Source of the DNA: Acidobacteriota bacterium | GTDB taxonomy: Bacteria; Acidobacteriota; Aminicenantia; Aminicenantales; Saccharicenantaceae | Direction of reading: 5' to 3' | Length of the DNA: 64,000 nt | Assembly (NCBI GenBank): GCA_033549365.1 | Contig: JAWSUF010000002.1 | Coordinates: forward strand, 222,082 to 286,081 | Shown: piece after piece, positions 41,226 through 46,825 of the stretch | How the letters are laid out: each line of letters starts with the position of its first letter | Position numbering within the stretch: the stretch's first letter is position 1 | Translations under genes and position numbers: made by a program | Notes under the pieces: model-generated | The model's database searches: none | Seen by the model: only the letters and a program-made list of their open reading frames with translations | What the model was told of the DNA's origin: nothing

Positions 41226-42944
41226 GCCGGGCGACCCGGCCGACGGCAGTGCATGCTGTCGCAAGGCCTCGGAGAGGGCCGCGTCCCGCTTGTAAATGTC
41301 CTCCCGGAATTGCACGCGCTCGTCGTCGGTCAGCCAGGCGGTCCAATACAGGAGGTGGACGCCGATCGGATTCCGCAGGGTGATGACACGGGTCGTCGTG
41401 TCCTCGAGCGCCGCCAGGATCTTTTCCCGGCTCCAGACCGGATCGTCCCGCAGAATGTATTCGGCCAGCTCCAGCGGCTGTTCGAGCCGGATGCAGCCCG
41501 AGCTGAGATCCCGCCCCGCTTGGGCGAAAAGCCCCCGGTCCGGGGTGTCGTGCAGGTAGACGTCGAACTTATTCGGGAACATGAACTTGATCCGGCCGAG
41601 AGAGTTTCTGGGCCCCGGGTCCTGCCGGAACATGAAGGCCTCGGCTTCGGCCTCGACCTGTGACCAGTCGACGGCTTCGGTGTCGATCTCCGGCGCATCC
41701 TCCGACCAGCCGTGGAAGACCCGGATCCCCCTTTCCTTGAGATAATCCGGGTCTTCCCTGACCTTGGGCAGGATGTCCTCCCGGGCGAGTTTGGGCGGGA
41801 CGGTCCAGGTGGGGTTGATCTCGATGTAGGTCATCTTGCCGCTGAATTCCGGCGTGCGCCGGTAGGCGCTGCCGACGATGGCCGGCATGGACAGGACCTC
41901 CCGGACGCCCTCGAAGACGCCGACCCGAAAATCAGCGATGTTGATCAGGATAAACTTATCTCCCAGGTCCTGGGTGATCCAGCGCCAGCGCTCGAGGTTG
42001 GCCAGGATCTGCGTCAGCCGGACTTCGGCGGGGACGTTCAAGGCGGCCTCGGTCGCCGGCCCGACGATGCCGTCGGGCTGGAGGCCGTGGCGACGTTGGA
42101 AGGACTTGACACCCTCTTCGAGCTCAGCATCGAAAAAGTCCTGCCCGAAGGACTCCGAAAGCGCGATATCCCCCCTGGCTTCGAGACCGGTCCGGAGGGC
42201 CTTGACCCTCGGGTCCACGTCGCTCCTTTCAAGCTTCGGACCGGGCGGGAACTCCGGCCAGCCGCCCGCGGCGGCGACTGTCTGGGTGGCTCGGAACGCC
42301 TTGATCAGGCCGCGGTACACGGCGTGATTCGGCCGGAGCGAATCGAGCGCGCCGGGGATGTCCTGGTCCGTCAGGCCTTTTTCCAGGACGGCGGCCAGGT
42401 CCTCGATGCGCCCCTTGATGAACCATTCGGACTGGAAGGTTTCCGGATCGAGCTGGCCGTGGACGAGCTGAGACCCGCAGAGGAGGAAGGAGTCCGTCAG
42501 GAGCAGTTCCAGATCGACCAAGGCCTCGGGCCGGGCCTTCCGGGGCTTTGTCTCGAGGTCCTCCGTGATCTCGGACAGCAGGGATTCGATGGCCTCCAGG
42601 TGGTAGTTGTCGGGATCCAGCCCGTCCTCGGAAACGAGGCGCAGAGCATCCAGGTAGGACGAGGCCTCCGTGAGAGCGAGCCCGTCATAAATCCAGGCCG
42701 GGCGGAAATCCCGGGCCCTGTAGAAATCGGGCAGGATCTCAGAGCCGCATAGCGGGATGTTCCGGCAATATATGGGTCCGGTGGTCCCGGTCGGGCCGAC
42801 CCGGGTCTGAAGCACGCTTCGAGTCGCCTCGACCGGCGAGATTTCTGAGATCGGCGGTGCCATCGGAGCCCCGCAGGAGGGGAGTAGGACCGCTGCGCAG
42901 AGCGAGACGAGACCGAGAATCGCAGCCGCCGGTTTCAGACCCAT
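40947..42944 (-). CDS. L,D-transpeptidase, LdtD/YcbB-like lipoprotein
   Basis: 665 residues. A lipobox (LLPSCGAP) gives an anchored periplasmic enzyme that cross-links peptidoglycan 3-3. A PG-binding domain (FDAELEEGVKSFQRRHGL) lies near residue 290. The YkuD domain follows with PTWTVPPKLAREDILPKV, and its catalytic Cys is in FDVYLHDTP..SSGCIRLEQP (SSGCIR). The normal C-terminus (HLLYWTAWLTDDERVQFRED) ends near 41270; the remaining about 95 residues are encoded antisense to the YcbK-like gene and look non-native. The true stop may have been lost. AGGAGG is 13 nt before the ATG. A sigma54-like site lies 100 nt upstream. Confidence 0.88.
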   Translation of the reverse strand: MGLKPAAAILGLVSLCAAVLLPSCGAPMAPPISEISPVEATRSVLQTRVGPTGTTGPIYCRNIPLCGSEILPDFYRARDFRPAWIYDGLALTEASSYLDALRLVSEDGLDPDNYHLEAIESLLSEITEDLETKPRKARPEALVDLELLLTDSFLLCGSQLVHGQLDPETFQSEWFIKGRIEDLAAVLEKGLTDQDIPGALDSLRPNHAVYRGLIKAFRATQTVAAAGGWPEFPPGPKLERSDVDPRVKALRTGLEARGDIALSESFGQDFFDAELEEGVKSFQRRHGLQPDGIVGPATEAALNVPAEVRLTQILANLERWRWITQDLGDKFILINIADFRVGVFEGVREVLSMPAIVGSAYRRTPEFSGKMTYIEINPTWTVPPKLAREDILPKVREDPDYLKERGIRVFHGWSEDAPEIDTEAVDWSQVEAEAEAFMFRQDPGPRNSLGRIKFMFPNKFDVYLHDTPDRGLFAQAGRDLSSGCIRLEQPLELAEYILRDDPVWSREKILAALEDTTTRVITLRNPIGVHLLYWTAWLTDDERVQFREDIYKRDAALSEALRQHALPSAGSPGLPGPDAADINMDKVRLGIDPHAPGPQGNRRPIEVLKLEARDPDVDGLPAKVQAVLGDARPVGPQVGIGPGRPVAGDDMEGPGGANLPGEHMK

Positions 42945-43041
42945 CGCCTTGAAAGGTCCTCCTCAATGATATTCCCTCGCGGCGCGGGCGCCCGAAGGAG
43001 CGAGCGACAGCGCCGCGGTGGTTCCCTCCACGTTTGTTACT

Positions 43042-43057
43042 CGCATGAATCATGCCA
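43042..43057 (-). promoter_or_regulatory. Possible sigma54 promoter of the L,D-transpeptidase gene
   Basis: On the minus strand TGGCATG, 4 nt, ATGCG: GG and GC are separated by exactly 10 nt, as required for sigma54. The -12 box deviates from TTGCA. It would give a leader of about 87 nt. GGAACAGG (43117-43124, + strand), one base from the repeats at 43600-43649, is 60 nt upstream. The region 42945-43173 holds no gene. Confidence 0.4.
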
Positions 43058-43173
43058 TTTAAGCCGGATCGAGAGGGGCCGTTGAGAGTCGCCAAATCAG
43101 GCAAACCTCACCATCGGGAACAGGCGCCCTTTGTCTGTGAGCGCGAGCCTCGGCGCGGTGGGGGGTAGAGCGA

Positions 43174-43260
43174 CTACCGGCGCCTTCTCCAGTAGTAACC
43201 GCCTCCGCCGAGAAAGAGGATGGCCAGGACGATGATGATGAGAAGTGTTGTGCTGCTCAT
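43174..43260 (-). CDS. Small single-pass membrane protein (DUF3309-like)
   Basis: 28 residues, MSSTTLLIIIVLAILFLGG followed by a GGYYW segment and a basic tail of four Arg. One transmembrane helix with the basic end probably in the cytoplasm. The N-terminus resembles the short LLIILIV...GGGG proteins often found beside csbD genes. GGAAA precedes the ATG by 7 nt. It lies 40 nt after the CsbD gene on the same strand, so the pair is likely an operon. Too short for family certainty. Confidence 0.6.
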   Translation of the reverse strand: MSSTTLLIIIVLAILFLGGGGYYWRRRR

Positions 43261-43300
43261 GGTCGTTTCCTTTCTTTATTCTGTCAAATGATAAGAGTTG

Positions 43301-43465
43301 TCATTTCACGGCGCGCTTGACCGTGCGCTTCAGATCCTTGGCCGCGCCCTTGGCCCGGCCCTTGATCTCATCCCTCCGGCCCTCTCGCTCGAGCTTCTTG
43401 TTGCCGGTCAAGTCCCCGACGGCTTGCTTGATCTTGCCTTTGCTTTTATCTGCCAATTCGCCCAT
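43301..43465 (-). CDS. CsbD family stress-response protein
   Basis: 54 residues, highly charged: MGELADKSKGKIKQAVGDLT, then GNKKLEREGRRDEIKGRAKG and a Lys/Arg-rich tail. The KGKIKQAVGDLTGNKKLE pattern is diagnostic of CsbD (PF05532), which is induced by general stress in many bacteria; its molecular role is unknown. AGGAGG lies 6-7 nt before the ATG at 43465. A sigma54-type site lies close upstream. It and the small membrane protein downstream sit between the L,D-transpeptidase and GT51 genes. Confidence 0.88.
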   Translation of the reverse strand: MGELADKSKGKIKQAVGDLTGNKKLEREGRRDEIKGRAKGAAKDLKRTVKRAVK

Positions 43466-43491
43466 CTTCCACCTCCTGGACTAATAGCTAA

Positions 43492-43507
43492 TGCCGTTTT
43501 CATGCCA
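43492..43507 (-). promoter_or_regulatory. Possible sigma54 promoter of csbD
   Basis: On the minus strand TGGCATG, 4 nt, CGGCA with the correct 10-nt GG to GC interval. The -24 box is good; the -12 box has CG in place of TT. Predicted transcription start about 16 nt before the csbD ATG. Confidence 0.4.
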
Positions 43508-43599
43508 GGATCCCTCCGCTTGCGCGGAATATCGGGGAATGGATCTCCTCTCAGGAAAAAGGTCGAATTCCGGGCGACCGGCGATTCGGATTTTGGGGG

Positions 43600-43661
43600 T
43601 GAACAGGTGAAACCGCTTTCGTGAACAAGAAAACAGTCTCTTGAACAGGACAATTCCTGTT
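43600..43661. promoter_or_regulatory. Phased activator-like repeats upstream of sigma54 promoter
   Basis: Three direct copies of TGAACARG (43600-43607, 43622-43629, 43642-43649) are spaced 22 and 20 nt, about two helical turns. The last copy overlaps a perfect 7-bp inverted repeat AACAGGA-CAAT-TCCTGTT (43644-43661). The array lies 70-130 nt upstream of the -24 box at 43732, where bacterial enhancer-binding proteins usually bind, and could serve the divergent csbD too. The 43508-43731 region holds no gene. Confidence 0.5.
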
Positions 43662-43731
43662 TGGTCGGACATTCCGCACAGACGGCAAAGGATGCGCTCA
43701 GGGGCCCGGCTATTCGCTTGGTGAGGCTGTT

Positions 43732-43747
43732 TGGCACGGGGCTTGCA
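43732..43747 (+). promoter_or_regulatory. Sigma54 promoter of the GT51 gene
   Basis: TGGCACG (43732-43738), 4 nt, TTGCA (43743-43747): all consensus bases of the -24/-12 promoter, with 10 nt between GG and GC. It lies in a segment (43721-43795) that is duplicated at 45852-45927 including promoter, leader and ribosome site (AAGGAGA, 43779-43785). Confidence 0.85.
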
Positions 43748-43792
43748 TAGGATAAAAGAGCGGAGTGAACACCGGATGAAGGAGAGTTTGTC

Positions 43793-43843
43793 ATGAATAG
43801 AATTGAGGCGATTTCGTGGAGGTTGGGTTATTTCAAAATTTAA
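43793..43843 (+). other. 16-residue ORF at the ribosome site; leader or true GT51 start
   Basis: An ATG 7 nt after AAGGAGA opens MNRIEAISWRLGYFKI and stops with TAA at 43841. The GT51 gene is in the +1 frame from here and has no ribosome site of its own. Removing one A of the run at 43835-43838 would join this peptide to the GT51 protein as ...GYFKFKFRK. Either a frameshift (real or sequencing), programmed slippage, or a leader peptide. Confidence 0.5.
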
Positions 43844-45797
43844 GTTCCGAAAGGCGCTGCGCATCGGGGCGATCGCCCTGTTGGGTGTGGCCCTGCTCCT
43901 CGGCGCCCTGTTCTTTTCCCTGCGCAATGTCATTTTGCGCAGCGTCCTGGACAGTCGCATCCGCTCCTACCAGGCGAACCACGCCGGGGATTTCATCCGC
44001 ATAGGTACAGCGAGATTCAGCGGATTGGAGGGCATCGACCTGGAAAACATCCAGGTGCTTGCCACAGCCAAGGACCTCGCCGCGACCGTAAAAAAATGCT
44101 CCATCGAGGTCCACTTCCTTAAGATGCTCAGCGGCCGCGTGCGGCTGAAGCGCCTTGTACTGAGTGACGTGACTCTCGACCTGAGCCGCGAAGACGCTCC
44201 CGGCCCGCTCCCGGTCTCGCCAAGCGACACAGGCGCGCCCGTCCCGCCTCGTCCCGCCCCAAGCCTGGCGCCCGACCTGGGGGCCAGGGGAGCGCGGCTG
44301 CTCGACCTGTATTTCACCCTTATCCCCGACAGATTGGAAATCGAACGGCTCACTCTCAATTCCGTTTTCGGCGATGTCCGGCAGGGCCTCTTCTTCCCCC
44401 GGCTGGCCATCCACGACTCCGCTTTTGAGACGACGCTCGAGGTCTTCGACCAAGGGGATAAATGGGTCTACCTCCTGGCCGGAGCGATCGAGAGGGAGGA
44501 AAGGCGGCTGGAGTTGCGCCTGGAGCCCCGGTTCAGCAGCAGCCCGGCCGTTCTGCCGTTCGTCGAACGGCAGTGGGGGCTGAAGGTCGATTTCGACTCC
44601 CTGGCCGTCGGCCTGCACAGCCGGGGGCGCAAGGGCGGCGTGCTGAGCCTGGACGGCCTGCTTGCGGTCAGTAGACTGGCGCTTAACCACCAGAGCGTCG
44701 CCGCCGAAGACGTCCACCTGCAGAACGCCTCCATCGACTACACCCTGCGCATCGGCGCCGATTCTATCGAGCTGGATAATGCCACAAAGGTTTCTTTCAA
44801 CAGGCTTTCCTTCCATCCGTACTTCAAGTTCCAAGCCGGGCCGGCCGGGCAATTGACCCTGAGGCTCGATAAGACCGAATTCAAGGCCGACGATTTTTTC
44901 GGCTCGCTGCCGGCCGGACTGTTCACCCAGCTTGCCGGCCTGGAAGCCGGCGGCGATCTTGCCTACCGGCTCGATTTTTTCATCGACTTCAGCCGCCCTC
45001 AGGCGCTCCAGCTCGAATCGGGCCTCGAAAAGCGCGATTTCAGCATCATACGATTCGGCCGCGCCGACTTCAGGTCCGTCAACGAGCCCTTTCTCCATAC
45101 GGTTTTTGAGGAAGGCGAGGCGCTGAGGTCGTTCGTGGTCGGGCCTGAAAACCCCGATTTCCGCGTCCTCGAAGACATCCCGTCTTTTCTGAAGAGCGCC
45201 GTCATGATCTCGGAGGACGGCGCGTTTTTCGGTCATCGCGGCTTCCTGCTCGAGCCCTTCAAAGAGTCCATCGCCCTCAACCTGAGGGAGAAGCGCTTTG
45301 TGCGCGGCGCCAGCACCATCTCCATGCAGCTGGTCAAGAACCTTTTCCTCAAGAGACAGAAGACCATCGCCCGCAAGCTGGAGGAGATGATCATTACCTG
45401 GCTGATCGAGGAGAACCGGCTGGTCAGCAAGGAGCGCATGCTCGAGATCTATCTGAACATCATCGAATGGGGGCCGCAGGTGTACGGTGCCCAGGAAGCG
45501 GCGCGCTTCTATTTCGACAAGGATGTCGCCGACCTGACCCTGGCCGAGGCGATATTCATGGCCAGCATCATCCCGCAGCCCAAGCGTTTCATGGCCTCGT
45601 TCGACGAGGAGCAGCGTCTGCGCTCATGGCTGCAGGCCTATTACACCGACGTGTCCGCCAAGATGTTGAAGCGGGGATGGATCGAACAGCGGGATTTCGA
45701 CGCTCTGACCGCCGATATCCGGTTGCGGGGCCCGGCCCGCCTCCTGCTCAAAGGCCGGGACACTCGGCCGGAAGAGCCCGCCTGGGATATCCGATGA
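43803..45797 (+). CDS. Peptidoglycan glycosyltransferase (GT51) with AsmA-like N-terminal region
   Basis: About 664 residues. A basic N-terminus and one membrane helix (IGAIALLGVALLLGALFF) are followed by about 370 residues of periplasmic beta-rich sequence like AsmA/DUF748 proteins (GLEGIDLENIQVLA, LSDVTLDLSRE). The C-terminal 220 residues are a GT51 domain: SEDGAFFGHRGF (catalytic Glu), GASTISMQLVKNLFL, and NIIEWGPQVYGAQEAARFYF. No transpeptidase domain. It polymerises lipid II. The frame as given starts at a TTG (43803) without a ribosome site, and the start at 43793 is one frameshift away. Driven by a sigma54 promoter. Confidence 0.88.
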   Translation: MRRFRGGWVISKFKFRKALRIGAIALLGVALLLGALFFSLRNVILRSVLDSRIRSYQANHAGDFIRIGTARFSGLEGIDLENIQVLATAKDLAATVKKCSIEVHFLKMLSGRVRLKRLVLSDVTLDLSREDAPGPLPVSPSDTGAPVPPRPAPSLAPDLGARGARLLDLYFTLIPDRLEIERLTLNSVFGDVRQGLFFPRLAIHDSAFETTLEVFDQGDKWVYLLAGAIEREERRLELRLEPRFSSSPAVLPFVERQWGLKVDFDSLAVGLHSRGRKGGVLSLDGLLAVSRLALNHQSVAAEDVHLQNASIDYTLRIGADSIELDNATKVSFNRLSFHPYFKFQAGPAGQLTLRLDKTEFKADDFFGSLPAGLFTQLAGLEAGGDLAYRLDFFIDFSRPQALQLESGLEKRDFSIIRFGRADFRSVNEPFLHTVFEEGEALRSFVVGPENPDFRVLEDIPSFLKSAVMISEDGAFFGHRGFLLEPFKESIALNLREKRFVRGASTISMQLVKNLFLKRQKTIARKLEEMIITWLIEENRLVSKERMLEIYLNIIEWGPQVYGAQEAARFYFDKDVADLTLAEAIFMASIIPQPKRFMASFDEEQRLRSWLQAYYTDVSAKMLKRGWIEQRDFDALTADIRLRGPARLLLKGRDTRPEEPAWDIR

Positions 45798-45862
45798 CGC
45801 GGCGCCGTGTTCGCGAAGCCGGGCTGAGGGCGAGGCGGATTTTTAGCTCCAGTGAGGCGGTT

Positions 45863-45878
45863 TGGCACGGGACTTGCG
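45863..45878 (+). promoter_or_regulatory. Sigma54 promoter of the YtxH-like gene
   Basis: TGGCACG (45863-45869), 4 nt, TTGCG (45874-45878), with 10 nt between GG and GC. It is the second copy of the duplicated leader (45852-45927), about 80% identical to 43721-43795 by eye, with AAGGAGA before the ATG at 45925. Confidence 0.82.
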
Positions 45879-45924
45879 TAGCTCACAAGAGCGAAATGAA
45901 GAACCGGATGAAGGAGAGTTGGTC

Positions 45925-46194
45925 ATGAGCATGCGGCATTTCTTGTATGGGGGCTTGATCGGACTGATCGCGGGCTTGCTCCTTACCCCGAAATCCGGCA
46001 AAGTGACCAGGCAGGAATGTTTCCTGCAGCAAAGCACGGATGTCCGGAATCGTGAGAAAGATCGATCAGTTAGATATCAAATCAACCCAGCAATTCCCAT
46101 GCCAAGCCCTAAGGAGGGATCTGGCATGAAACCGGCAAATCTAGAAAAAGTGCGAGGCAACGAGAAGCCGCGGCAAAGAAGGAGCATGAAATGA
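45925..46194 (+). CDS. YtxH-like small membrane protein
   Basis: 89 residues. MRHFLYGGLIGLIAGLLLTP followed by KSGKVTR is the characteristic YtxH start, a glycine-zipper membrane helix and the xPKSGKxxR motif. After residue 29 the sequence no longer resembles YtxH; it is polar and ends in a basic region, so the family-like part may be fused to new sequence or shifted. A palindrome GCAGGAA-TGT-TTCCTGC (46011-46027) lies at this switch point. Driven by a sigma54 promoter; the stop overlaps the next start by 4 nt. YtxH proteins are general stress proteins of unknown mechanism. Confidence 0.65.
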   Translation: MSMRHFLYGGLIGLIAGLLLTPKSGKVTRQECFLQQSTDVRNREKDRSVRYQINPAIPMPSPKEGSGMKPANLEKVRGNEKPRQRRSMK

Positions 46195-46733
46195 AAAAAT
46201 TCCTAACCTCAACGACGTGCCTGATCTTCCTCTCGCTTCTCGTCCACGGCGCGGCCTTCGCCCAGAAGGTCAACACCGGGGACAGGAAGCTCGATTCTTA
46301 TCTGGAGAAGATCAACGAGAAGGCGAGCGCCGACCCGGACGTGTTTTTCCACCAGCTCAGCCGGAAGCACGGCACCCCTGAGGAAGAGATCCGGCAGGCG
46401 ATGGAACGGCACCGACTCAGCTATGGAGACACCTATATGGCCACGGGCCTGTCCAGGATCTCAAAGAGGCCGATCGGAGTCGTTGCCGAAGAGTACAAGC
46501 AGAACCAGGGCAGAGGATGGGGCGTGACGGCCATGAGCATGGGCATCAAGCCCGGTTCGCCGGAATTCAAGCAGTTGAAGGCCAACGCCCGCGGCTCCCT
46601 TGGCCACATGAAATCCATGGCCAAGGCCCGGAAAGCACAACAAAAACAGGAACTGGTGCGAGCGCGGGAACATGACCGCAAGACCAAGGATGAAGCCCGG
46701 GGCAAGGCCCAGAGAAAGGGCAAGAAAAAATAG
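46191..46733 (+). CDS. Secreted basic protein of unknown function
   Basis: 180 residues. Signal peptide MKKFLTSTTCLIFLSLLVHG..AAFA, then a globular part (about 25-125) with KLDSYLEKINEKASADPDVFFHQLSRKHG (see SYLEKINEKASADPDVFFHQ), TYMATGLSRISKRPIGVVAEE and QGRGWGVTAMSMGIKPGSPE. The GWGVTAMxxGIKPGSxEF stretch recalls small periplasmic proteins of unknown function in proteobacteria. The last 50 residues are Lys/Arg-rich and probably disordered. Co-transcribed with the YtxH-like gene (4-nt overlap). I cannot name the family. Confidence 0.7.
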   Translation: MKKFLTSTTCLIFLSLLVHGAAFAQKVNTGDRKLDSYLEKINEKASADPDVFFHQLSRKHGTPEEEIRQAMERHRLSYGDTYMATGLSRISKRPIGVVAEEYKQNQGRGWGVTAMSMGIKPGSPEFKQLKANARGSLGHMKSMAKARKAQQKQELVRAREHDRKTKDEARGKAQRKGKKK

Positions 46734-46761
46734 CCGCTCCTCCTTGCGGGTCCCGGAGCGG
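46734..46761 (+). terminator. Hairpin after the secreted basic protein gene
   Basis: CCGCTCC (46734-46740) pairs with GGAGCGG (46755-46761) around a 14-nt loop, directly after the TAG. No T tract follows, so its strength is uncertain. Confidence 0.4.
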
Positions 46762-46781
46762 CTGAAGTCGGCCGCCAAACA

Positions 46782-46790
46782 TGGTATAAT
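46782..46790 (+). promoter_or_regulatory. Extended -10 promoter for the Ptb-Buk fusion operon
   Basis: TGGTATAAT (46782-46790), 35 nt before the ATG at 46826, with no clear -35. Ribosome site AAGGAGA at 46813-46819. Confidence 0.55.
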
Positions 46791-46825
46791 TCCGTTCTCT
46801 CAAACTCGGATAAGGAGAAAGAACC

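Noticed and set aside
42961..43030. GC-rich inverted sequence before the L,D-transpeptidase
   Set aside because: Several short GC palindromes, but no consistent stem and no T tract.
43245..43624. Small plus-strand frames (79 and 108 residues) between L,D-transpeptidase and GT51 genes
   Set aside because: They are antisense to the CsbD gene and the 28-residue membrane protein gene, which have proper ribosome sites.
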